Positions 44,987-53,343 of a DNA stretch of 53,812 nucleotides are shown here, in pieces. Source of the DNA: Planctomycetota bacterium (GTDB lineage: Bacteria > Planctomycetota > Phycisphaerae > Phycisphaerales > SM1A02). The first letter of the stretch is position 1; each line of letters starts with the position of its first letter. The notes under the pieces are model-generated. The model saw only the letters and a list, made by a program, of their open reading frames with translations, was not told the DNA's origin and made no database searches. A program made the position numbers and the translations under genes. Location: positions 1-53,812 of the forward strand of contig QWPW01000020.1 in NCBI GenBank assembly GCA_003671025.1. The letters run 5' to 3'.

Positions 44987-45916
44987 TTACGCAGGACTAG
45001 GAACGCTCTCGAGAACGCGCTGCATGATGCGTCGGGTGGTGAGCGTGTCGCCTTGATGCATGTACGTTCGGCTGACCACGCGATGCGCGCACACGCCGAG
45101 CACATTGGAAATGATGTCGTCGGGCACGCAGTAATCGCGGCCACCAATGAACGCGGTCGCGCGCGCGGCAGCGGCAAGCGCCAACGCACCGCGCGGCGAA
45201 ATGCCCACTTGCAGATCTTCGCAATTGCGCGTGCTGGTCGCGATGGAAATGATGTAGTCGACCAGTTGTTGGTCCATGCGCACGAGATCGACGCTCGCTT
45301 GCAATTCGCACACTTGCGCGGCGGTCATCACTGGCTGAAGATCAGGAAGCGCAGTGCGCGCGGGTTGTTTACGCAAGATGCGCGCTTCATCATCGGGCGA
45401 GGGATAGCCCAAGGACAAACGCATGAGAAAGCGATCGAGCTGGTTTTCAGGCAAAAAATAGGTGCCTTCGAACTCGTAGGGATTCTGCGTCGCCACTACT
45501 AGAAACGGTTGCGGCAGCGGCAACACGATTCCTTCGGCGGAAACCGTGGCATCGCTCATTGCTTCGAGCATGGCCGATTGCGTGCGCGGAGTGGTGCGAT
45601 TGATTTCGTCGGCGAGCACGACGTTGGCAAAGATCGGCCCTTTGCGAAACTCAAATGTGCCCGAGTCTTGACGAAACACGCTCGTTCCTGTGATGTCCGA
45701 CGGGAGCAGATCGGGCGTGCACTGCAGTCGGCTAAACGAGCAATGAATCGAGCGCGCGAGCGCGTTGGCCAGCACGGTCTTTCCCACTCCAGGAACATCT
45801 TCAATCAACGCATGACCGCGCGCGAGCAAGCACACGATCAATCGGTCCACCGCCTGCACATTGCCCATGTACACCGAAACAATGTTCTCGCGAAGGGCCT
45901 GGATGCGTTCCTGCAT
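44987..45916 (-). CDS. MoxR family AAA+ ATPase
   Basis: A 309-residue AAA+ ATPase. Walker A is VPGVGKTVLANALARS, Walker B is VLADEINRTTPRTQSAMLEA and the sensor region has FLVVATQNPYEFEGTYFLPE. MoxR proteins act as chaperone-like ATPases with von Willebrand factor A or DUF58 partners. None is visible here: the downstream neighbour is queC, in the same direction with a four-base gap. The N-terminal start ATG 45916 follows an A-rich region that holds the dyad-repeat array, which lies in its promoter region. Confidence 0.92.
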   Translation of the reverse strand: MQERIQALRENIVSVYMGNVQAVDRLIVCLLARGHALIEDVPGVGKTVLANALARSIHCSFSRLQCTPDLLPSDITGTSVFRQDSGTFEFRKGPIFANVVLADEINRTTPRTQSAMLEAMSDATVSAEGIVLPLPQPFLVVATQNPYEFEGTYFLPENQLDRFLMRLSLGYPSPDDEARILRKQPARTALPDLQPVMTAAQVCELQASVDLVRMDQQLVDYIISIATSTRNCEDLQVGISPRGALALAAAARATAFIGGRDYCVPDDIISNVLGVCAHRVVSRTYMHQGDTLTTRRIMQRVLESVPSPA

Positions 45917-46000
45917 GCGGGCAAGTGTAACGCCCTGCGCTCCCTCGCTCAGGCGCGCCTTGATCCTTGACTCACTCCGCGTACGTCATGAGTCATAGGA

Positions 46001-46152
46001 CATAAGTCTTGAGCCTCAAAATATAAGTTTGAGCCTCTAGATATAAGTTTGAGCCGCAAATTATAAGTTTTGAGCCTCAAATATAAGTTTTGAGCCGCAA
46101 AATATAAGTTTTGAGCCGCAAACTATAAGTTTGAGCCGCAAACTATAAGTTC
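46001..46152. repeat. AT-rich dyad-repeat array of about 7.5 units, 20-21 bp period
   Basis: The unit is close to ATATAAGTTTTGAGCCGCAA, with copies starting near 46001, 46021, 46041, 46061, 46081, 46101, 46121 and a partial one at 46141. Most units contain an inverted repeat TTTGA-N3-TCAAA or TTTG-N5-CAAA. One more isolated dyad (TGAGCCTCA) lies near 46180. The array sits between the divergent MoxR gene (start 45916) and the gene at 46273. No gene is seen in 45917-46272. Confidence 0.9.
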
Positions 46153-46272
46153 CAACTCATAAATCATAAATCACAAATCATGAGCCTCAAGTCCTAACTC
46201 GCGGAGTATCGAGCACCAAGCACGCCGCTCGCCCTGCTTGCCTTCCGGTCTCGCGCACGGCACACTCCGCCA

Positions 46273-47130
46273 ATGCCGGATCCGATCATCCGCCGCACAC
46301 TGCTCTGCTCGGTTTGTCGCTACGACCTCGAGGGACTTTCTGCGCGTGGGAATTGCCCCGAATGCGGTCACGACATCGTGGCCTCGCTCGCGGCGCGGCT
46401 TGACCTCGGAGCGAGGCAAGCACTGGAATTTCCAGGCGCAAGGCGTATGGCGTGGGCACTCACTCTCGCGGCGGTCGGCGCGCTCGCGGGCACGGGAATT
46501 CTCGCCACGGCGGTGTTCGAGTTCATCTCGATTCGCGCCAATGCGCCGACTTCGGCAACCATTTTGATCAACGTGCTGCGCTCGGGTCCGACCGTCGCGC
46601 TTGTCGGTGCCTCGATCGGATTCGTCGCGATGCTCGGCGTGCTGCCATGGACAAATCGAGACGGGATGCTCCGTTGCCGTGTACTCGGCACACTCGGCTT
46701 CACGCTGTGGATCGTCGCCGCGCTCGAGCAACCCTCGTTGGGATGGATGTTGGGCGCGACCGGCGCGGGCGCGATCGCATTGATAGCCATCGCGCCATTG
46801 TTCAAACAGCTCGGACCGCGATCGCGCGTCTATCGCTCGCGGCAGACCGCGGCGCAGCCGTTCAACGCACTCCTCCTCGCGCTCTTTGGCGCGGGAAGTT
46901 GCGGCGGACTGGCCAACGGACTCCCGAGCTTGCGCAAGATCACGCCCGCGCTTGCCGACACCATCGAACTCGCCTCGACGGTGCTCTGGCTGACCGCGAC
47001 CGCGTGCGCGGCGACCCTCGTCTTTGGACTGCTCTACCTCGTGGTCAACGCGGTATGGATTTTGTGCGCAGTCATGCGACCAGCGCCCGACGCGGACTCG
47101 ATCCTCGGCTCAGATGAGCACGACGAATAG
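46273..47130 (+). CDS. Zinc-ribbon membrane protein of a planctomycete type
   Basis: A 285-residue protein. The N-terminus carries a four-cysteine zinc ribbon: LLCSVCRYDLEGL then GNCPECGHD, about residues 10-36. Six or seven hydrophobic segments follow (about 55-80, 95-120, 135-160, 160-180, 200-220, 235-265). The design resembles the many CxxC-ribbon membrane proteins of planctomycetes, with no assigned function. The acidic tail is DADSILGSDEHDE. It is divergent from the MoxR gene across the dyad array and may be controlled by it. Confidence 0.75.
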   Translation: MPDPIIRRTLLCSVCRYDLEGLSARGNCPECGHDIVASLAARLDLGARQALEFPGARRMAWALTLAAVGALAGTGILATAVFEFISIRANAPTSATILINVLRSGPTVALVGASIGFVAMLGVLPWTNRDGMLRCRVLGTLGFTLWIVAALEQPSLGWMLGATGAGAIALIAIAPLFKQLGPRSRVYRSRQTAAQPFNALLLALFGAGSCGGLANGLPSLRKITPALADTIELASTVLWLTATACAATLVFGLLYLVVNAVWILCAVMRPAPDADSILGSDEHDE

Positions 47131-47511
47131 CGTCGCGAGGAGCAAGTCTGCCAATACGGCAGCAGAGTTCATCGAGCCTCCACAACTGTCAGGATCGAGC
47201 GGGCGCGAAGGGCGCTGATGTCCCGCCGTAACTCTTTGTCAATCATGTCTTTGCAGTTGATGAGCGGCGCCCGGGAGCGCGATGGGTTGCTCGATCACCG
47301 CCCGCGCGCGCTGGTACACGATTTGTATACCGCGACACCCTCAAAGATTCCGCAAGGGATCTCCCATGGGGCTCTGCGTGCGTCTTCTCTACGCGTCCTG
47401 TTCAAGCGTGTTCGCACGCGTCACAAACCCCAACTGTCGTCGATTCCGGCGGCAGTCTGCTCGAGCGAAAGCTTGCGCGGAACCAACACAAAGATTCGGA
47501 CAACGACCCCT
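47131..47511. other. Intergenic leader of groEL1
   Basis: About 380 bp with no supportable gene. No CIRCE element (TTAGCACTC-N9-GAGTGCTAA) was found. The groEL frame remains open upstream to 47218, but the translation lacks GroEL sequence and its first 98 codons are not needed for the family start. Confidence 0.55.
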
Positions 47512-49209
47512 ATGGCCGTCAAAGAACTGTCGTTTGAGAATGAAGCTCGCAAGAGCCTCCTCGCGGGCGTGGAGAAACTCGCCGCCGCCGTCAAGAGCAC
47601 CCTCGGTCCGCGCGGACGCAATGCGCTGCTCGACAAGAGTTGGGGCGGACCAACCGTCACCAAGGACGGCGTTTCGGTCGCCGAAGAAATCGAACTGCGC
47701 CACCCCGTCGAGAACATGGGCGCCAAGCTGGTGAAGGAAGCCGCGTCGAAGACCTCCGACGACGCGGGCGACGGCACCACCACTGCGACCGTTCTCGCCG
47801 AAGCGCTCATCAAGGCGGGCATGCGCCAGATCACTGCCGGCGCCGATCCCAACTCGGTCGTGCGCGGCATGCGCAAAGCCGTGACTGCGGTCGCGGCGCG
47901 CATCACCGAATCCGCTCGGCCCGTGGACAAAGTTGCTGGCGGAATCGGTGCGGTCGCATCGATCAGTGCCAACAACGATTTTGCGATTGGCAAGATCATG
48001 GCCGAGGCGTTTGAGAAGGTCGGCAAGGACGGCGTCATCACCGTCGAAGAAGGCAAAGCGCGCGAAACCACCATCGACGTCGTCGAAGGTATGCAGTTCG
48101 ATCGCGGCTACCTCAGCGCGAATTTCGTGACTGACACCGACGCGATGACTTGCAATTTCGCCAAGCCACTGGTGCTGATCTACGAAGACAAGATCGATTC
48201 GCTGGTGAAGTTTGTGCCCTTCCTCGAGAAGGTGATGGAGGCGAAGAAGCCTCTGCTCATCATCGCGGAAGACGTGACCGGCGAAGCGCTCAGCGCGTTG
48301 GTCATCAACAAACTGCGCGGCGTGCTCAACGTGTGCGCGGTCAAGGCTCCTGGTTACGGCGATCGTCGCAAGGCGATGCTTGAGGACATTGCGATCCTCA
48401 CCGGCGGCAAGGCGATCATGAAGGATCTCGGCATCGAGCTCGACAAGGTCACCATCAAGGACCTCGGTCAAGCGAAGAAGATCGAGATCGATTCGGACAA
48501 CACAACAATCGTTGAGGGCGCGGGCAGCACTGCTTCCATCAAGGGTCGTTGCGAGCAGCTTCGTCAAGAGATTGAGAAGACCGACTCGAGCTACGACCGT
48601 GAGAAGTTGCAAGAGCGTCTCGCGAAACTCGCGGGCGGCGTTGCGCAGATCAACGTCGGCGCGTCGAGCGAAGCCGAACTCAAAGAGAAGAAGGCGCGCG
48701 TCGAAGATGCACTGCACGCCACGCGCGCAGCGGTTGCCGAAGGCGTCGTGGCGGGTGGCGGAACCAGTTACATCCGCGCACTCTCGTGCCTCGACAAGGT
48801 TCGCAAGGACTGTGTCGGCGATGAGGTTGCGGGCGTCGATGCGGTTGCCGAAGCGCTTTGTGTTCCTCTGCGCACCATCGCGGACAACGCCGGCGAAAAG
48901 GGCACTGTCATCGTTGCCAAAGTCAAGGAACTCAAGGGCGATGAGGGCTTCAACGCGCTCACGCTTGAGTACGGCGACCTGGTCAAGCAAGGCGTGATCA
49001 CTCCTGCCAAGGTTGATCGCACGGCGTTGCAGAACGCGGCCAGCGTTGCGGGACTCATCCTCACCTGCGACTGCGCGATCAGCGCCAAACCTGAACCGAA
49101 AGATGCAGGCGGCGGCGGTCACGACCATGGTCATGATCACGGTGGCGGTATGGGCGGCATGGGTGGTATGGGCGGCATGGGTGGCATGGGCGGCATGGGC
49201 GGTTTCTAA
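47512..49209 (+). CDS. groEL: 60-kDa chaperonin GroEL, first copy
   Basis: A 565-residue chaperonin subunit. ATG 47512 matches the family start (MAVKELSFENEARKSLL). The nucleotide site shows TLGPRGRNALLDKSWGGPTVTKDG and GDGTTTATVLAEAL; the catalytic Asp is in VEDALHATRAAVAEGVVAGGG. The C-terminus is GHDHGHDHGGG followed by six GGM-type repeats ending MGGF. The flexible GGM tail is typical of folding-active GroELs, while the His-Asp run before it is less common. It is 159 bp upstream of groES, separated by a tandem-repeat leader. Confidence 0.96.
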   Translation: MAVKELSFENEARKSLLAGVEKLAAAVKSTLGPRGRNALLDKSWGGPTVTKDGVSVAEEIELRHPVENMGAKLVKEAASKTSDDAGDGTTTATVLAEALIKAGMRQITAGADPNSVVRGMRKAVTAVAARITESARPVDKVAGGIGAVASISANNDFAIGKIMAEAFEKVGKDGVITVEEGKARETTIDVVEGMQFDRGYLSANFVTDTDAMTCNFAKPLVLIYEDKIDSLVKFVPFLEKVMEAKKPLLIIAEDVTGEALSALVINKLRGVLNVCAVKAPGYGDRRKAMLEDIAILTGGKAIMKDLGIELDKVTIKDLGQAKKIEIDSDNTTIVEGAGSTASIKGRCEQLRQEIEKTDSSYDREKLQERLAKLAGGVAQINVGASSEAELKEKKARVEDALHATRAAVAEGVVAGGGTSYIRALSCLDKVRKDCVGDEVAGVDAVAEALCVPLRTIADNAGEKGTVIVAKVKELKGDEGFNALTLEYGDLVKQGVITPAKVDRTALQNAASVAGLILTCDCAISAKPEPKDAGGGGHDHGHDHGGGMGGMGGMGGMGGMGGMGGF

Positions 49210-49236
49210 ACCACTCGACCGCGCTTTCTCATCAAC

Positions 49237-49334
49237 CGCAGATCTTCACATTCAATTTCACTCGCATGTAGCGCCTTCAATTGCACGCAGATCTTCACAT
49301 TCAATTTCACTCGCATGTAGCGCCAACAATTGCG
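49237..49334. repeat. 49-bp tandem duplication in the groES leader
   Basis: Unit 49237-49285 is repeated at 49286-49334 with two adjacent changes (TT to AA) near the end plus one at the last base. It fills most of the leader between groEL1 and groES. Confidence 0.93.
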
Positions 49335-49368
49335 CGCCGCGTGCATAAGAACAAAGCGAGAACTCAAC

Positions 49369-49659
49369 ATGTCAGTGCGACCACTCGAAGACCGCATCCT
49401 CATCAAGCCCACCGAACCAGAGACCAAGACTTCCAGCGGTCTCTTCCTTCCCGAGAGCGCCAAGGAGCGCCCGATGCAAGGCACCGTCATCGCGACGGGC
49501 CCGGGACTGTTGCTCGACAACGGCGAGCGCGCCATCGTCAACGTGAAGAAGGGTGACGTCGTTGTGTACGGTCGTTACGCGGGAACCGAAATCGAAATCA
49601 AGAACGCGAAGCACGTGATCATGCGCGAGAGCGAATTGCTCGGCGTCATGGCCAAGTGA
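49369..49659 (+). CDS. groES: 10-kDa co-chaperonin GroES
   Basis: A 96-residue lid subunit that caps the GroEL ring. MSVRPLEDRILIKPTEPETK matches the family N-terminus, and the mobile loop reads KTSSGLFLPESAKERP. The dome and core are GTVIATGPGLLLDNGER and VKKGDVVVYGRYAGTEIEI. ATG 49369 gives the normal length; upstream in-frame sequence is not family sequence. It lies between two different groEL genes and is the only groES in the window, so both may use it. Confidence 0.95.
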   Translation: MSVRPLEDRILIKPTEPETKTSSGLFLPESAKERPMQGTVIATGPGLLLDNGERAIVNVKKGDVVVYGRYAGTEIEIKNAKHVIMRESELLGVMAK

Positions 49660-49708
49660 GTCCGCGCGAGTTGATGCACGTTTTTGGCTGAAAATACGGC
49701 AATTTCCA

Positions 49709-49726
49709 GCGCGCAGCACTGCGCGC
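49709..49726 (+). promoter_or_regulatory. Palindrome in the groEL2 leader
   Basis: GCGCGCAG-CA-CTGCGCGC is a perfect 8-bp inverted repeat ending 12 bases before the ribosome site of groEL2. It could be a hairpin that tunes translation. It does not resemble CIRCE. Confidence 0.4.
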
Positions 49727-49743
49727 ATGAAAGGCAAATGAAC

Positions 49744-51357
49744 ATGGCTCAGAAGCAAATGAAGTTCGACGCGGACGCTCGTGGCGAGCTCAAGCGTGGT
49801 GTGGACAAGTTGGTTCAGGCGGTAGCAATCACCATGGGACCAGTGGGGCACAACGTGCTCTTCTCCAAGTCCTACGGCGGACCTTCGATCACCAAGGACG
49901 GCGTCACCGTCGCCAAGGAAATCGATCTCCCATCACCGTTTGAAAACATGGGCGCGAAGATGGTGCAACAAGTCGCCAAGCGCACCGCGGATGTTGCTGG
50001 TGACGGCACCACCTGCGCGACTGTGCTCGCGGGCGCGATCTTCAACCTCGGCCTCAAGCACATTGCTGCCGGCGCGAATGCTGTTGCAGTGCAACGCGGC
50101 ATCAACGCTGCGGCAATCGTCGGCGCAGATGCGATCACGGCGATGGCGCAGAAGTGCAAGGGCAAGGGCGACCTCGAGAAGGTGGCCACTGTTTCTGCGA
50201 ATCACGACACCGTCATCGGCAAGCTCATTGCTGAAGCGATCGACAAGGTCGGCGCCGACGGCGTGTGCGAAATCGAAGAGGGCAAGACTGCCGACACCAC
50301 GCTCGACTATGTCGAAGGCATGGCGTTCGACAAGGGCTACCTCTCTCCATACTTCATGACTGATCCCAAGCGCGGTGAGTGCGTTCTCGAGAACGCGCTC
50401 ATCTTGATCTACGAGAAGAAGATCTCGATGCTGCAAGAGCTGCTTCCGCTGCTCAACAAGGTGGCCACTGCGGGCAAGCCGCTAGTGATCATCGCGGAAG
50501 AAGTCGACAACGAAGCGCTCGCGGCGCTGGTGGTCAATCGTCTGCGCGGCGTGCTCAGCGTGTGTGCCGTGAAGGCGCCTGCGTTTGGCGATCGTCGCAA
50601 GGCGATGTTGGGCGACATCGCGGTTCTCACTGGTGGAACATTCTTCGGTGACGATCTCGGTCGCAGCCTCGATGATGTTGAACTCAAGGAACTCGGCACC
50701 GCCAAGAAGATCGTCGCGACCAAAGACGAAACTACCATCGTGCAAGGTGGCGGCAAGACCAAGGACATCCAAGCGCGCGCCGATCAGATTCGTGCGCAAA
50801 TGGAGCGCAGCACCAGCGACTACGACCGTGAGAAGCTGCAAGAGCGTCTCGCCAAGTTGACCTCCGGTGTCGCGATCATCTCCGTGGGCGGCGCCACTGA
50901 ACTCGCGATGAAGGAAACCAAAGATCGCGTCGACGATGCGCTCCACGCCACGCGCGCGGCGGCGAAAGAAGGCTTCGTGGCTGGCGGCGGCGTCGCACTC
51001 GTGCGCGCCATCGAAGCAGTGCTCGAAGCCAAGCGCAAAGCGAAGGGCGACGAGAAGTATGGCTTCGACATCGTCGCGCAAGCGATGGAACGTCCCTGCC
51101 AGCAGATCGCTGAAAACGCTGGATATGACGGCGATTTGGTGGTCGAGAAGATTCGCGATGCCAAGACCAACGTTGGCTTCAACGCCGCGACTGGTGTCTA
51201 CGAAGATCTCGTGAAGGCGGGCATCATTGATCCAGCGTTGGTCGTCAAGACTGCGCTGATCAACGCCGCCAGCGTCGCGGGACTCATGCTCACCACGGAT
51301 GTGATCGTGACCGAACTCAAGGATGACACCGCGCCCGTCGAAGGCGCGATCGTCTAA
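49744..51357 (+). CDS. 60-kDa chaperonin GroEL, second divergent copy
   Basis: A 537-residue paralogue of groEL1. ATG 49744 is nine bases after GAAAGG; ATG 49738 is also possible. The ATP site has TMGPVGHNVLFSKSYGG in place of TLGPRGRN, so the normally conserved Arg after Gly is His, and GDGTTCATVLAGAI for GDGTTTATV. The catalytic Asp in VDDALHATRAAAKEGFVAGGG is kept. The C-terminus ends TAPVEGAIV, with no GGM tail, so it lacks the flexible cavity segment. A specialised or mixed-ring role is possible. It lies 84 bp after groES and is followed by a terminator-like hairpin at 51369-51398. Confidence 0.95.
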   Translation: MAQKQMKFDADARGELKRGVDKLVQAVAITMGPVGHNVLFSKSYGGPSITKDGVTVAKEIDLPSPFENMGAKMVQQVAKRTADVAGDGTTCATVLAGAIFNLGLKHIAAGANAVAVQRGINAAAIVGADAITAMAQKCKGKGDLEKVATVSANHDTVIGKLIAEAIDKVGADGVCEIEEGKTADTTLDYVEGMAFDKGYLSPYFMTDPKRGECVLENALILIYEKKISMLQELLPLLNKVATAGKPLVIIAEEVDNEALAALVVNRLRGVLSVCAVKAPAFGDRRKAMLGDIAVLTGGTFFGDDLGRSLDDVELKELGTAKKIVATKDETTIVQGGGKTKDIQARADQIRAQMERSTSDYDREKLQERLAKLTSGVAIISVGGATELAMKETKDRVDDALHATRAAAKEGFVAGGGVALVRAIEAVLEAKRKAKGDEKYGFDIVAQAMERPCQQIAENAGYDGDLVVEKIRDAKTNVGFNAATGVYEDLVKAGIIDPALVVKTALINAASVAGLMLTTDVIVTELKDDTAPVEGAIV

Positions 51358-51368
51358 CTCAACACTCT

Positions 51369-51398
51369 CGCGAACGCGCCGGAAACGGCGCGTTCGCG
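51369..51398 (+). terminator. Terminator-like hairpin with GAAA loop
   Basis: A perfect 13-bp stem (51369-51381 with 51386-51398) with a GNRA-type GAAA loop lies just after groEL2. The downstream CTTCTG is a poor T-run, so partial read-through is possible. Confidence 0.7.
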
Positions 51399-51492
51399 CT
51401 TCTGTGCACAACTCATCGCGCGCGCATGTGCACCGCGCGACTCTCGCTCTTCTCATTACGTGCGCTTCCATTTTTCGGAGCGTCCACCGCGC

Positions 51493-52638
51493 ATGCCACA
51501 AACACGCTGCTACTACGAGATTCTTGCCATCGTTCGCGAGTCGACGCAGGACGACATCAAGCGTTCCTATCGCCGTCACGCGATGAAGTGGCATCCTGAT
51601 CGCAACCCCGACAATCCTGACGCGGTGAATGAGTTCAAGGCGTGCACCGAGGCATACGAAGTGCTTTCGGATCCGGAGCGGCGCCAGTTGTATGACCGTC
51701 ATGGTCATGCGGGACTGCGCCAGAATCCTGGACACGACTTCCACTCGATGCATGTCAACGACATCTTCTCGATGTTCAACGACATCTTCGGTCAGCAAGC
51801 GGGCGCGCGCGGCGGCCGCGGACAAGCGCGCGGATTTGATCTCGAGACCGAAGTCGAAATCGAACTCGAAGATGCGTTCGCCGGTTGCGAGCGCGAGGTC
51901 GAGTTCAAGCGTCTCGATGTGTGCGTGACTTGCACGGGCTCCGGCGCGAAGCCTGGCTCGACCGCCGTCAACTGCACCACATGCGCGGGACAAGGACAAG
52001 TCGCGCAGACTGGGTTTGGCGGAATGTTCCGCATGGTCACGACCTGCCCCGATTGCCGCGGTCGACGAACCGTCATCAAGGATAAATGCGAGAAATGCCG
52101 CGGTCAGGGCCGTGTTGCCACCAAGCGCAAGCTCGCGGTGCATGTGCCAATTGGAATCGAGAGCGGTCAAGTGATTCGCTTGACGGGCGAAGGCGAACCA
52201 CCGCCGCCGGAGACCAGCCCCGATGGCAAAGGTCCGCGCGGCGATCTCCATGTGGTGGTGCGGGTGGCCGAACACGACTCACTCGAACGACGCGGCAACG
52301 ACCTCATCATGGTGCAGCAGATGGCGTTCGCGCAGGCGGCGCTCGGTGCGACAGTCAAGATCAGCGGCATCGACGGCGAACTCGATCTCAACATTCCCGC
52401 GGGCAGCCAGCATGGCGAAGCAGTGGTGATCGAACGCGCGGGAATGCCTGCATTGAAGACGACTCCGCGCGCGACTGAACGCGGCGACCTTCATGTCGTG
52501 TTGCAGTTGGTGGTGCCCAAGCGTCTCAGCGATGATCAGCGTCGCTTGCTCAGCGAGTACGCGCAAACCGAGAAGGTCGATGTACATGCGAGCGGCGAGT
52601 CAAGTTTTTGGAACAAGATCAATCCGTTTGGAAGCTGA
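51493..52638 (+). CDS. dnaJ: Co-chaperone DnaJ
   Basis: A 381-residue J-protein that stimulates DnaK ATPase. The J-domain shows TRCYYEILAIV and the HPD triad in KWHPDRNPDNPD. A Gly/Phe-poor linker (HSMHVNDIFSMFNDIFGQQ) follows. The zinc-finger domain has four Cys modules: CVTCTGSG, CTTCAGQG, CPDCRGRR and CEKCRGQG. The third one has Arg where the second Gly is usual. The C-terminal domain with VPIGIESGQVIRLTGEG is normal. ATG 51493 is preferred to an upstream start. No dnaK is next to it in the window, but grpE follows. Confidence 0.95.
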   Translation: MPQTRCYYEILAIVRESTQDDIKRSYRRHAMKWHPDRNPDNPDAVNEFKACTEAYEVLSDPERRQLYDRHGHAGLRQNPGHDFHSMHVNDIFSMFNDIFGQQAGARGGRGQARGFDLETEVEIELEDAFAGCEREVEFKRLDVCVTCTGSGAKPGSTAVNCTTCAGQGQVAQTGFGGMFRMVTTCPDCRGRRTVIKDKCEKCRGQGRVATKRKLAVHVPIGIESGQVIRLTGEGEPPPPETSPDGKGPRGDLHVVVRVAEHDSLERRGNDLIMVQQMAFAQAALGATVKISGIDGELDLNIPAGSQHGEAVVIERAGMPALKTTPRATERGDLHVVLQLVVPKRLSDDQRRLLSEYAQTEKVDVHASGESSFWNKINPFGS

Positions 52639-52707
52639 GTGCTTTCCTGATGGCGAATCGAAGCACACACGCTGCGCGTCACGCCGCACAGTTCACGAGA
52701 TCACGAG

Positions 52708-53238
52708 ATGAACATGGAACCCGAAATTCCCGTTGACCCAGAATTGTCATTCGAGGGCACTCCCGAATCAGAGGAGTTCGCGCAAGTTGTCGCGCAGCTC
52801 GTCGCATCGCGCGATGAAGCGGTGATGGGACGACAGCGCGCGCTCGCAGACTTCGCGAACTTTCAGCGTCGCTCGTTGGAAAACGAATCACGCGCACGCA
52901 CCGGCGGATTGGTTTCATTGGCGCGCGCGCTCATGCCCGTGCTTGATCACTTCGACCTCGCGCTGGCGCAGGACTTGAACAAAATCAGCGTTGAGCAGAT
53001 GGCCAAGTCGATCGACATGACCCGCGCCGAGTTGCAGAAAGTGCTTGAAAACAACGGGTTTGTACGCATCGAGCCTGCGCCGGGAACTCCGTTTGATCCC
53101 ATGCAGCACGATGCGGTGATGCGCCAGGCAGCCGAAGGCGTTGCGCCCGGTTGCGTCACTATGCGTTTTCAAACGGGTTGGAAAATCGGCGAGAGCGTGC
53201 TGCGTCCCGCGAAGGTTGCGGTCTCGCCTGACGCGTGA
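52708..53238 (+). CDS. grpE: Nucleotide exchange factor GrpE
   Basis: A 176-residue exchange factor for DnaK. A short acidic N-terminal segment is followed by the coiled-coil (FAQVVAQLVASRDEAVMGRQ) with RALADFANFQRRS, and the head domain has PVLDHFDLALA, VLENNGFVRIEP and FDPMQHDAVM, all family features. It is 69 bp after dnaJ and likely belongs to the same stress unit. The usual start MNMEP could move to the second ATG at 52714. Confidence 0.92.
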   Translation: MNMEPEIPVDPELSFEGTPESEEFAQVVAQLVASRDEAVMGRQRALADFANFQRRSLENESRARTGGLVSLARALMPVLDHFDLALAQDLNKISVEQMAKSIDMTRAELQKVLENNGFVRIEPAPGTPFDPMQHDAVMRQAAEGVAPGCVTMRFQTGWKIGESVLRPAKVAVSPDA

Positions 53239-53343
53239 TCGTGAACGTGCTGTGTCGCATCGAAAGCGATTGATGCGCGCGAAGCAATCGCAGCGTCGTC
53301 CGCGCTGCTGCAGTTGATCGATTCATTCCCATTCACCAACACG

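Noticed and set aside
46001-46190. A CRISPR array in the repeat region
   Set aside because: Repeats are back-to-back with no unique spacers, units are only 20-21 bp, and no cas gene is in the window.
47218-47511. 98-codon in-frame extension before groEL1
   Set aside because: The family start MAVKELSFENE begins at 47512; the extension has no GroEL sequence and is probably an untranslated leader.
47131-47511. A CIRCE/HrcA operator before groEL1
   Set aside because: No TTAGCACTC-N9-GAGTGCTAA or near match was found. The only weak dyad (GGTACA...TGTATACC) does not fit.
47389-49140. A 583-codon minus-strand frame opposite groEL1
   Set aside because: Same codon-bias effect; the product is Arg/His/Asp-rich with no domain.
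50482-52275. A 597-codon minus-strand frame opposite groEL2 and dnaJ
   Set aside because: It crosses two certain genes on the other strand and has no recognisable content.
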